Shown here piece after piece: positions 1-6,663 of a stretch of DNA of 21,982 nucleotides. The notes under the pieces are model-generated. The model saw nothing but the letters and a program-made list of their open reading frames with translations, was not told the DNA's origin and made no database searches. This DNA is from CAIRYW01 sp964555825 (GTDB lineage: Bacteria > Patescibacteriota > Minisyncoccia > Phycocordibacterales > CAIRYW01), in NCBI GenBank assembly GCA_964555825.1, contig CAZKTY010000010.1, positions 1 through 21,982 of the forward strand, in the 5' to 3' direction. The position numbers and the translations under genes are program-made. Position 1 is the stretch's first letter. Each line of letters starts with the position of its first letter.

Positions 1-25
1 TATTAATACTTAATATAATATCACT

Positions 26-74
26 CTCAAACTAGCAAGACGATGTATTTCGAATGTTTTGCTTGAGTTTTTTT
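26..74 (+). terminator. Rho-independent terminator of a gene left of the window
   Basis: The left arm CTCAA plus GCAAGAC, with a 4-nt ACTA bulge, pairs with GTTTTGCTTGAG at 56-67 and is followed by seven T (68-74). This is the usual form of an intrinsic terminator and implies a rightward gene ending before position 1. The bulge weakens the stem, so this is a moderate call. Confidence 0.55.
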
Positions 75-119
75 AAACGTAAGTTATAGAACCAGACATG
101 GAATTTGAAAATATTCTTG

Positions 120-128
120 TGTTATAAT
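120..128 (+). promoter_or_regulatory. Extended -10 promoter (TGTTATAAT) of the DUF5652-like gene
   Basis: TGT is followed directly by a perfect TATAAT (123-128), an extended -10 that can work without a -35 box; no -35 is seen at 16-18 nt. The first ATG is at 138, nine nt after the box, so the mRNA would be leaderless or nearly so. This position also argues against the TTG at 105 as the start, because that lies upstream of the promoter. Confidence 0.6.
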
Positions 129-137
129 TATTGCATT

Positions 138-455
138 ATGATGTACAACAATTTTTATTATGGTCATTATGGGTCGTTCGGTTTTGACCCTTTAAGATCA
201 ATTGGATTTTCTTTATTAGGTATCTTTGTCTTTGCTTTTGTCGTAGCCATCTTGGTATTAAAAGGTTGTGCTTTGTGGACCGCTGCAAAGCGTGGTGAAA
301 AATGGTGGTTTGCTGCGATCCTTGTCTTCAATACAATGGGATTATTAGAGCTGATATATCTGATCTTTGTGGCGAAGGTATGGTTCCATAAAAGGCATCA
401 CAAAGCTGTATCGGAAGAAAAGAAGGATCATGTTACTGAAGATAGGGTCTTATAG
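138..455 (+). CDS. Small two-TM membrane protein, DUF5652-like
   Basis: The protein has 105 residues. The N terminus is rich in Tyr, Gly and Asn. Two hydrophobic segments (about 24-42 and 57-78) flank the motif KGCALWTAAKRGEKWW, and a charged, His/Lys-rich tail ends the protein. The pattern of a first helix, ALW-A-(K/R)-G-KWW and a second helix with N-T-G-LE is what I recall for DUF5652 proteins, which are frequent in CPR bacteria and have no known function. ATG 138 (or the adjacent ATG 141) is preferred because the -10 box ends at 128. It is a single-gene unit bounded by terminators at 26-74 and 466-501. Family assignment is from memory of the pattern; the membrane topology is clear. Confidence 0.72.
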   Translation: MMYNNFYYGHYGSFGFDPLRSIGFSLLGIFVFAFVVAILVLKGCALWTAAKRGEKWWFAAILVFNTMGLLELIYLIFVAKVWFHKRHHKAVSEEKKDHVTEDRVL

Positions 456-465
456 TTTTGCTTAG

Positions 466-501
466 AAACACCCAGTCTGAGATCCAGAATGGGTGTTTTT
501 T
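466..501 (+). terminator. Rho-independent terminator after the DUF5652-like gene
   Basis: AAACACCCA (466-474) pairs perfectly with TGGGTGTTT (490-498), and T residues continue to 501. It lies 10 nt after the stop codon and separates the small membrane protein from the sugar-phosphate operon. Confidence 0.88.
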
Positions 502-537
502 GTTGGGTACGTATTTGGAGAATTAGAAGTTCCCTCG

Positions 538-546
538 TGTTATAAT
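538..546 (+). promoter_or_regulatory. Extended -10 promoter (TGTTATAAT) of the sugar-phosphate operon
   Basis: TGT plus TATAAT (541-546) is the same 9-mer as at 120-128. No good -35 is visible. The start codon of gap lies 29 nt downstream, giving a short AT-rich leader of roughly 22 nt without a Shine-Dalgarno sequence. It is the only obvious promoter before the seven closely spaced genes to 5458. Confidence 0.6.
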
Positions 547-575
547 CATTATATTGTTAGATTTAAATAATTTTT

Positions 576-1637
576 ATGACCAAAATCAAAGTTGCAATCA
601 ATGGGGCAGGAAGGATAGGAAGAGCTTTTTATAAATTAGCTTCAAAGAATGAGAATATTGATATTGTTGCAATAAATGATCTTGGTGATATTGGAAATAT
701 TGCATATCTTCTCAAGTATGACAGTGCTTATGGAAAAAGTGATCTAGATGTGAAAGTAGGAGATGACCAAAAGACTCTCCTTATAAACAACAAAAAAACA
801 CTTTATTTTAGTGAGAAAGATCCGAGTCTTCTTCCTTGGAAAGATCTGGATATAGATGTTGTATTGGAATCTACTGGATTTTTTACCAGCAGAGAAAAGG
901 CAAGTGCTCACATAAAAGCTGGTGCAAAAAGAGTTGTAATATCTGCGCCTTCAAAAGATGTTGCTGGAGCACCTCAAGCTGCAACTGTTCTTATTGGGAT
1001 CAATGAGGAACAATTCAAAACATGCTCTGTAACCTCAAATGCATCTTGTACAACAAATGCAGCAAGTCCTTTGATCTCAATTTTGGATGAAGCGATCGGT
1101 ATTGAGAAAGCTGTTTTAAGTACTGTTCATGGATATACAGCAAGTCAAAGTTTAGTAGATAGTCCAAGTAAAAAAGATTGGAAAGAAGGAAGAGCTGCTG
1201 CACATAACATTGTTCCGACTTCTACTGGGGCAGCTATCGCCGTTACATTAGCGTTGCCTAATTTAAAAGATAAATTTGATGGAGTCTCTCTTCGAGTTCC
1301 TGTGATCGCAGGATCGATCGTTGATGTAACATTTATCTCAAAGAGAAATACTTCGGTCCAAGAAATAAATGACGCTTTGAAAAAAGCATCAACAGATCCA
1401 AGATGGCAAAAAGTTTTTTCAGTGACTGATGAACCTCTAGTTTCTTCTGACATAGTTGGATCAAGTTCGGCTTCAATTGCTGATCTGAATTTGACTAGAG
1501 TAATTGATGGAAATTTAGTAAAGGTCTTTGCATGGTATGACAATGAGATGGGGTATACACACGCACTTTTGGAACATATTCTTGCTGCAGCGATAATTCC
1601 AGTTGAAGAAGGCCTAAGTACTCCAAAATATGCCTAA
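576..1637 (+). CDS. gap: Glyceraldehyde-3-phosphate dehydrogenase, type I
   Basis: This enzyme oxidatively phosphorylates glyceraldehyde-3-phosphate to 1,3-bisphosphoglycerate with NAD+ in the cytoplasm. It has 353 residues, slightly over the usual 330-340 because of a short C-terminal tail. The N-terminal Rossmann motif is INGAGRIGR, and Asp35 (VAIND) is in the position typical of NAD specificity. The active site SNASCTTN holds Cys158, and His185 lies in STVHGYT. The phosphate-binding segment RAAAHNIVPTSTGAA and the C-terminal WYDNEMGYTH are intact. The usual Lys in GAAKAV is Ile here. It is the first gene of the operon and its last 8 nt overlap rpiB, consistent with co-translation. Identification is secure. 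Confidence 0.97.
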   Translation: MTKIKVAINGAGRIGRAFYKLASKNENIDIVAINDLGDIGNIAYLLKYDSAYGKSDLDVKVGDDQKTLLINNKKTLYFSEKDPSLLPWKDLDIDVVLESTGFFTSREKASAHIKAGAKRVVISAPSKDVAGAPQAATVLIGINEEQFKTCSVTSNASCTTNAASPLISILDEAIGIEKAVLSTVHGYTASQSLVDSPSKKDWKEGRAAAHNIVPTSTGAAIAVTLALPNLKDKFDGVSLRVPVIAGSIVDVTFISKRNTSVQEINDALKKASTDPRWQKVFSVTDEPLVSSDIVGSSSASIADLNLTRVIDGNLVKVFAWYDNEMGYTHALLEHILAAAIIPVEEGLSTPKYA

Positions 1638-2076
1638 TATTCTTATAGCATCAGATCACGCTGGTTTTGAACTCAAGGGGAAACTTATAGTGTTTTTGAA
1701 GAGTTTAGGTTATGAGGTCAAAGACTTTGGAGCTAATTCTTTTGATCCAAAAGACGATTATCCAGATCTTATAATCCCTCTTGCTAAAGAGATCTCAAAA
1801 TATCCAAATTTAAAAGGAATAATTCTTGGAGGATCAGGACAAGGGGAAGCAATCGTTGCTAATAGATTCAAAGGTGTAAGAGCTGCTGTTTTTTATGGAG
1901 GCTCAGAAGATGTTGTGAGATCGTCGCGGGAGGACAATGATTCAAATGTTCTTTCTTTAGGAGCAAGATATTTGGACGAAGAAAAAGCAATTGAAGCAGT
2001 AAAGATCTGGCTTAACACATCTTTTTCTGGTGAAGAAAGACATGTCCGCAGATTAAAAAAAATAGACGAAATTTAA
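1630..2076 (+). CDS. rpiB: Ribose-5-phosphate isomerase B, Glu-type active site
   Basis: It interconverts ribose-5-phosphate and ribulose-5-phosphate. It has 148 residues, the normal RpiB length. Visible motifs are the N-terminal ASDHAGFELK, DDYPD at 42-46, the anion-binding loop GGSGQGEAI (67-75), ANRFKGVRAA, and the SREDNDSNVLSLGAR segment. In E. coli the catalytic base is Cys66; here the aligned residue is Gly67, while Glu73 occupies the place of the catalytic Glu of the Mycobacterium tuberculosis enzyme, so this belongs to that subtype. The start overlaps the end of gap by 8 nt, and no separate promoter or Shine-Dalgarno sequence is seen. RpiB-family enzymes can also act on allose or galactose phosphates, but the neighbours favour ribose-5-phosphate. 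Confidence 0.93.
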   Translation: MPNILIASDHAGFELKGKLIVFLKSLGYEVKDFGANSFDPKDDYPDLIIPLAKEISKYPNLKGIILGGSGQGEAIVANRFKGVRAAVFYGGSEDVVRSSREDNDSNVLSLGARYLDEEKAIEAVKIWLNTSFSGEERHVRRLKKIDEI

Positions 2077-2094
2077 AAGATTAAATTAAATCAT

Positions 2095-2775
2095 ATGTTA
2101 GAAATAGTTCCAGCAATTTTGCCAAAAAGTTTTGAAGATCTAAAGGAGCATCTTTCAAGGATATTGAATATATCCGGACAGGTACAAATAGATATTGTAG
2201 ATGGAAAATTTGTTGGAAAGCCAAGTTGGCCATTTGTGGGAGACAAGGGAGAATTCAAGTCTATGAGAAGAGAGGAATTAGGTTTTCCTTTCTGGGAAGA
2301 TTTTGATTTTGAGATCGATCTTATGTGTGAGGATCCTTTTTCTTATGTTAAGGATTGGATATCTGCTGGTGCTCAAAAAATAGTCTTCCATGTTGAAACT
2401 ATTGATTTTGATAACGACAGGCTTGCCCTTGAGCAAATAAGATCAGAAGGTCTGATCGAGATAGGTCTTGCAATAAGTATTGATACTGAAAATGAAAGAC
2501 TTGATGAATTGATCCCTTATGCAGATTTTATTCAGATCATGGGTATTGATTCAATAGGTCACCAGAAAAAACCTTTCGAAAAGCAATGTATAGATAAAGT
2601 AAGATCCTTTAGGGAAAATTATCCTGAGCTTTCTATCTCGGTTGATGGTGGAATGAACCCTGATACAGCAAGACTTGTTATTGATGCAGGTGCAAATAAG
2701 ATCATCGCAGGTTCATATATCTTTGAAGGTTTAGATCCAAAAGAGGCAATAGATAATCTCAAAGACTTAGTATAA
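2095..2775 (+). CDS. Ribulose-phosphate 3-epimerase-like TIM-barrel protein
   Basis: It probably interconverts ribulose-5-phosphate and xylulose-5-phosphate, feeding the transketolase encoded next. It has 226 residues, the normal RPE length. The barrel pattern is recognisable: VPAILPKSFEDL at the start, QIDIVDGKFV, EIDLM, AGAQKIVFHVE, and ISVDGGMNPDTA followed by AGANKIIAGSYIF, the phosphate-binding end. Two metal-ligand histidines of classical RPE are replaced: the His of VHxDIMDG is Gln31 and the His of xxHLM is Asp75. Asp33 and Asp184 are kept. The NPGFGGQ loop is replaced by GIDSIGHQKKPF. It may be a divergent CPR epimerase or a related enzyme on another phosphate sugar. It lies 18 nt after rpiB and 9 nt before the transketolase N half. 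Confidence 0.78.
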   Translation: MLEIVPAILPKSFEDLKEHLSRILNISGQVQIDIVDGKFVGKPSWPFVGDKGEFKSMRREELGFPFWEDFDFEIDLMCEDPFSYVKDWISAGAQKIVFHVETIDFDNDRLALEQIRSEGLIEIGLAISIDTENERLDELIPYADFIQIMGIDSIGHQKKPFEKQCIDKVRSFRENYPELSISVDGGMNPDTARLVIDAGANKIIAGSYIFEGLDPKEAIDNLKDLV

Positions 2776-2784
2776 AATCCACTT

Positions 2785-3627
2785 ATGGAAGATCTGACCA
2801 ACGAAAAAATAAAATTCCTAGAGGAGAAGGCGAACGAGATCCGACAATCTATCATCGAAATGCTTGTTGAGGCAAAAAGCGGACATACTGCAGGAGCTCT
2901 TGGTATGGCAGATGTATTCACTTCTTTATTTTTTTATTCATTGAAACACAATCCCAAAGAACCTTTCTGGGAAGAAAGAGACAAAGTTGTTCTGTCTAAT
3001 GGTCATATTTGTCCTGTATATTATGCGACCTTGGCCCATGCTGGTTATTTGCCAACAGAAGAATTGAAGACTTTGAGAAAATTTGGTTCACGTTTACAAG
3101 GTCATCCACACAGAGCTTTTCTTCCTTTGCTTGAGACGAGTTCTGGACCTATTGGGTGTGGTCTTTCTCAAACAGTTGGAATGGCATTAGCAGATAGAAT
3201 AAAGAATGGAAGATCCTCAAGTAGACAATTTTATGCACTTTTAAGTGATGGAGAACATGATGAGGGAAATACTTGGGAGGCATATCTGTTGGCTGGAAAA
3301 GAAAAGATAGGAAATCTTACGATCATCATTGACCGAAATAATATTCAAATAGATGGTTTTACAGAAAATATTTTGCCGCTTGAACCTCTAAAAGAAAAAC
3401 TCGGATCATTCAATTTAGATGTTCAGTCTATTGATGGAAATAATATCAGACAAATAATTGAAGCAATAGAAAAAGCAAAGAAAATCTCAGACAGACCATC
3501 CGTAATTATTGCTAATACTATTCCAGGGAAGGGAGTAAAAGAATTCGAAAATAAATTTGAATGGCATGGAAAACCACCGACACCAAAAGAAGGAGAAATA
3601 GCTTTAAAAGAATTACAGATAAAATAG
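2785..3627 (+). CDS. Transketolase, N-terminal (thiamine diphosphate-binding) half
   Basis: With the C half at 4245-5234 it should form a two-subunit transketolase moving two-carbon units between pentose, tetrose and triose phosphates. It has 280 residues. Conserved features are His34 (AKSGH), His73 (LSNGH), GSRLQGHP with His107, the SSGPIGCGLSQTVGMALA segment, and the TPP/Mg motif SDGEHDEGNTWEA with Asp155 and Glu157 ending in RNNIQIDG. This is the complete N-terminal domain of the split transketolase family; it ends naturally, not by frameshift. Split enzymes are known in archaea and several bacteria, including CPR. Here an HD-hydrolase gene lies between the halves. TPP binding completes only at the interface with the partner carrying the catalytic Glu. 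Confidence 0.95.
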   Translation: MEDLTNEKIKFLEEKANEIRQSIIEMLVEAKSGHTAGALGMADVFTSLFFYSLKHNPKEPFWEERDKVVLSNGHICPVYYATLAHAGYLPTEELKTLRKFGSRLQGHPHRAFLPLLETSSGPIGCGLSQTVGMALADRIKNGRSSSRQFYALLSDGEHDEGNTWEAYLLAGKEKIGNLTIIIDRNNIQIDGFTENILPLEPLKEKLGSFNLDVQSIDGNNIRQIIEAIEKAKKISDRPSVIIANTIPGKGVKEFENKFEWHGKPPTPKEGEIALKELQIK

Positions 3628-3631
3628 ATCT

Positions 3632-4243
3632 ATGGCAAAGAAAAAACAAGAGGATAATAAAGATGAGAGAATAACAGATTTTCTTTTTGAGGTTGGAACA
3701 ATGAGAAAGTTGCTTCGTATGCATCGTCAGGTGCTTTTTACGGAGGATACTACAGACTCAATTGCTACTCATTCGTATAGAGTTTCTCTTATTGCTTGGA
3801 TGTTAGCTAAACTCGAAGGGGTAGACCCATATAAAGTGGTCATGATGGCTCTTCTTCACGATCTTGGAGAGATAAGGTCAGGAGATCACAACTGGATCCA
3901 TAAAAGATATGTGAAGATCTTTGAGGATGAGATCAATGAAGAACAGCTGGGAGATCTTCCATTTGAGGATCTTTATGGTTTTGCAAAGGAGTATGAAAAA
4001 CGTGAAAGCAAAGAATCTATAGTCGCAAAAGATGCAGACATAATCGACCAGATACTTCTTCTTCGAGAATATGAATGGCAAGGCAATAAAGAAGCAAGAA
4101 CATGGCTTGAAGGAAAAAGAGGACCAGAGAGCAAGATAGTGAATAGATTGGTATTGGAATCATCAAAAAAATTAGCAGAAAAGATAAATAAAAGAGATCC
4201 CTCAAAATGGTGGGAGAATCTATCAACTGGAAAAAATAGATAA
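3632..4243 (+). CDS. HD-domain phosphohydrolase, YfbR/HDDC2-like
   Basis: It has 203 residues with the metal-binding HD signature: His47 (ATHSYR), His76-Asp77 (LLHDLGE) and Asp134 (AKDADIIDQ). The context THSYRV...ALLHDLGEI...AKDADxxDQ matches the HD_3/YfbR-like family, whose members remove the 5' phosphate from deoxynucleoside monophosphates. The N-terminal 15 residues are Lys/Glu-rich and charged. It lies between the two transketolase halves, 4 nt after one stop codon and 1 nt before the next start, so it must be co-transcribed. A nucleotide phosphatase here would fit salvage of nucleosides whose pentose enters this pathway, but the substrate is inferred. Confidence is high for the fold and moderate for the activity. 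Confidence 0.85.
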   Translation: MAKKKQEDNKDERITDFLFEVGTMRKLLRMHRQVLFTEDTTDSIATHSYRVSLIAWMLAKLEGVDPYKVVMMALLHDLGEIRSGDHNWIHKRYVKIFEDEINEEQLGDLPFEDLYGFAKEYEKRESKESIVAKDADIIDQILLLREYEWQGNKEARTWLEGKRGPESKIVNRLVLESSKKLAEKINKRDPSKWWENLSTGKNR

Positions 4244-4244
4244 G

Positions 4245-5234
4245 ATGTTAAATTCCACATTAAACAAAAAAATATTTGATAAGGATGTAGAACAGGTTCC
4301 TATTAGAAAAGGTTTTGGGGAAGGGCTTTTGATCGCAGGAGAAAAGGACAAAAAGATAGTTGCTCTTTGTGCAGATCTTACAGAATCAACTCAGATGATC
4401 TTTTTTAAAGAAAAATTTCCTGAGAGATTTATTGAGATCGGAGTAGCAGAGCAAAACATGGCTACTGTGGCATCTGGGATGGCAGCAGAAGGACTTCTTC
4501 CAGTCATCTCCTCATATGCAATGTTCAGTCCCGGAAGAAATTGGGAACAGATCCGTACAACTATTTGTTACAACGATAGAAAAGTCGTGATCGCAGGGAA
4601 TCACACAGGAGTCACTGTGGGAGCAGATGGTGGAACGCACCAAGCTTTGGAAGATATAGCAATAACTCGTGTTGTTCCTAATCTTACTGTTATTTCTCCG
4701 TGTGATGCTATTGAAGCAAAAAAAGCGATACTTGAAGCAGTAAGTGGTAAAATTTCTACTCCAGTATATATTCGCTTGGCAAGAGAAAAGACCCCGATCA
4801 TAACAACAGAAGAAACGCCCTTTGAGATCGGAAAAGCGAATATTTTTTATGAATCAAAAAGACCAGAGGTAGCAATTTTTGCGACAGGTTATCTTGTTCA
4901 TAATGCGATCCTTTCGGCTCGTGAGCTTGAAGAGGATGGAGTGGGAACGATCGTGGTAAATCTTTCAACTATCAAACCTATAGACAAAAAAACAATAGTA
5001 GAAGTTGTAAAAAGAACAGGAGCTGTTGTGACCGTTGAAGATCATCAGGTCGCTGGCGGAATGGGTTCGGCAGTTTCTGAGATCCTTGCTGAAAATTTCC
5101 CTGCACCTATTGAATTTGTTGGTGTTAAGGATCTATTTGGACAGTCTGGAAGACCAGATGAACTTATTGAGCATTATGGATTGGGAGTTGGGTCCATTAA
5201 AGAAGCTGTTATGAAAGTAGTATCAAGAAAATAA
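4245..5234 (+). CDS. Transketolase, C-terminal (pyrimidine-binding) half
   Basis: Partner of the protein at 2785-3627. It has 329 residues, covering the pyrimidine-binding (PYR) domain and the C-terminal transketolase domain. The catalytic Glu69 lies in EIGVAEQNMATVASGMA; it activates the aminopyrimidine of thiamine diphosphate. ADLTEST and GNHTGVTVGADGGTHQALED with His132 form the substrate region. The C-terminal domain begins around residue 190 and includes the conserved VEDHQVAGGMGSAV and GVKDLFGQSG. DXS and pyruvate dehydrogenase E1 beta share this architecture, but a cognate N-half with transketolase motifs in the same operon supports transketolase. The start lies 1 nt after the HD gene's stop. 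Confidence 0.95.
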   Translation: MLNSTLNKKIFDKDVEQVPIRKGFGEGLLIAGEKDKKIVALCADLTESTQMIFFKEKFPERFIEIGVAEQNMATVASGMAAEGLLPVISSYAMFSPGRNWEQIRTTICYNDRKVVIAGNHTGVTVGADGGTHQALEDIAITRVVPNLTVISPCDAIEAKKAILEAVSGKISTPVYIRLAREKTPIITTEETPFEIGKANIFYESKRPEVAIFATGYLVHNAILSARELEEDGVGTIVVNLSTIKPIDKKTIVEVVKRTGAVVTVEDHQVAGGMGSAVSEILAENFPAPIEFVGVKDLFGQSGRPDELIEHYGLGVGSIKEAVMKVVSRK

Positions 5235-5236
5235 CT

Positions 5237-5458
5237 ATGGAGGAAATAATCATAGGCGGAATATATAGACATTTTAAGAATAAACAACTCTATAAAGTGA
5301 GGACTGTTGCAAAGAGTTCATCAGATCTGTCAGATGTTGTTGTATATGAAGCACAGTATGATAATCCAGTGTCAAGATTTTGGGTCAGGCCGATCTCAGA
5401 ATTCAATCAGGATATATATTGGGAAGGAAAGACAGTAAAAAGATTTGAAAAAATATAA
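5237..5458 (+). CDS. DUF1653 small protein
   Basis: It has 73 residues, the usual length of the DUF1653 family, whose function is unknown. The signature is a Tyr-Arg-His-(Y/F)-K start (YRHFKNKQLYKV), a central VVVYEAQYDN and the RFWVRPISEF end, together a small SH3-like beta barrel pattern. It starts 2 nt after the transketolase C half, so it is the last gene of the operon. No clear terminator hairpin follows; only a T-run (about 5477-5482) before the next promoter. Assignment is by recalled pattern. Confidence 0.82.
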   Translation: MEEIIIGGIYRHFKNKQLYKVRTVAKSSSDLSDVVVYEAQYDNPVSRFWVRPISEFNQDIYWEGKTVKRFEKI

Positions 5459-5496
5459 ATAGGGAGTTTAGGGTTCTTTTTTAAGTCGAAAATAAG

Positions 5497-5502
5497 TATA
5501 AT
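5497..5502 (+). promoter_or_regulatory. -10 box (TATAAT) of the surface protein/histidine kinase pair
   Basis: A perfect TATAAT lies 10 nt before the ATG at 5513, giving a leader of about 3-4 nt at most. A convincing -35 is not seen. It separates the sugar-phosphate operon from the two-gene surface-sensing unit. Confidence 0.5.
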
Positions 5503-5512
5503 ATTAGCAATT

Positions 5513-6661
5513 ATGAAAACAAAAATGAAAAGCAGGTTTTTTATTTTAAGCATTATTCTAGGGGTTGCGTATTTTGGATATTCTTTGCCAATGGCAAAGG
5601 CAGATATTGGAGATCAAACAGGAAGTTCTACTCAAAGTGTTGGTGTTGATCTTAAAAAAATTGATAGTGACGTATCTTCACTTAAAGTAGGTATCGTCAG
5701 TCAATTTGTAGATGGGATCAGCCAAGCTATTGAAAGTAATTCAGATAAAGTTACTCCTGAAAGCATTAATAAAGCTGTTCAATTAGACAGGATAGATCTT
5801 TTGAAATTCATTGATGATAGTTTTTCGCTCGGGGCAGAGAATATCTTGAGTCAGAATCAGTTGATCAAAGACGGTATAAATACCTCAATAAAGAAGATCG
5901 CTGGAGATATTTCGAAGGCAACGAAGAAAAATGTCTCCCTTGATAGTGTTTCTCAAAATATCAGCCAAAGTTTAGATACCTTTGTTCAGACCGATTCTCC
6001 AAAATTTGATGCATTAAAGAATGATCACGTTGATCTCATGTACAAAGATTCTGATGGGGATGGCGTCTCAGATTATGACGAAATATATGTCTATCACACT
6101 GATCCTTATAAGGCTAACACGGCGGGAGGAAGCTTGAATGATGGACAGAAGATTCTTCAAGGATTCAATCCTCTAAGTGCTGAAAGTGAAAAGATAAAAT
6201 ATTCTGCTCCTGAAGATTCTAAAGCTGTCGCAAGTAGTACTTATAGTGTCACGGAGCTTTCTTTGGATCAAAATACCAAAGCTTTGACAGTCAAAGGAAC
6301 GTCACTTCCAAATAGTTATGTGACCTTATACATTTACAGTACTCCGATCGTTGTGACTGTTAAGGCAAATGCATTAGGGGAATGGACATATACTCTAGAT
6401 CAAGAGCTAAACAATGGAGATCATAAAATGTATGTTGCTTCAGTTGATACCGCAGGAAAGATTCTCGCAAGAAGTGATCTATTTCCTTTTGTGAAGACAG
6501 CAAGTGCTGCAACTTTGGGACAGCCTATCGAAACACCTGTTAATAATTCAATACGCAATATAGTCGTTATCTCTATTTCGATATTCGTAATTTTGCTTGT
6601 ACTTATGATCTCTTTCATTGGTATAGAAAAAAAGAATAAGACTGAAAAGGAAATAAAATAA
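5513..6661 (+). CDS. Membrane-anchored surface protein with Ca-binding loop and Ig-like domain
   Basis: It has 382 residues. The signal peptide spans about 1-30 and ends AKA|D. An alpha-helical, Ser/Asp/Lys-rich region covers about 40-170. A thrombospondin-type-3/EF-hand-like calcium loop DSDGDGVSDYDE follows (179-190), with a short extension (TDPYKANTAGG...NDGQKILQGFNPL) of the kind common in CPR surface proteins. A bacterial Ig-like domain spans about 255-330 (VKGTSLPNSYVTLYIYS...GEWTYTL). The C-terminal anchor is a membrane helix at 349-370 followed by a Lys/Glu tail, so the bulk is outside the cell. Only 2 nt separate it from the histidine kinase, suggesting they are co-transcribed and perhaps work together. 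Exact function is unknown. Confidence 0.8.
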   Translation: MKTKMKSRFFILSIILGVAYFGYSLPMAKADIGDQTGSSTQSVGVDLKKIDSDVSSLKVGIVSQFVDGISQAIESNSDKVTPESINKAVQLDRIDLLKFIDDSFSLGAENILSQNQLIKDGINTSIKKIAGDISKATKKNVSLDSVSQNISQSLDTFVQTDSPKFDALKNDHVDLMYKDSDGDGVSDYDEIYVYHTDPYKANTAGGSLNDGQKILQGFNPLSAESEKIKYSAPEDSKAVASSTYSVTELSLDQNTKALTVKGTSLPNSYVTLYIYSTPIVVTVKANALGEWTYTLDQELNNGDHKMYVASVDTAGKILARSDLFPFVKTASAATLGQPIETPVNNSIRNIVVISISIFVILLVLMISFIGIEKKNKTEKEIK

Positions 6662-6663
6662 AA

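Noticed and set aside
105..137. A TTG start at 105 that would extend the first small membrane protein by 11 residues
   Set aside because: It lies upstream of and across the TGTTATAAT promoter box; ATG 138 or 141 fits the expected transcript start.
3624..3633. ATAGATCTAT palindrome, also at 21639-21648, as a regulatory site
   Set aside because: Only two full copies, one inside the HD gene start and one after the giant gene; the general GATC excess makes such palindromes likely by chance.
2785..5234. Transketolase halves as a broken gene (frameshift or insertion)
   Set aside because: Each half starts and ends at natural domain limits with complete motifs, and the gene between them is intact, so a functional split enzyme is the better reading.
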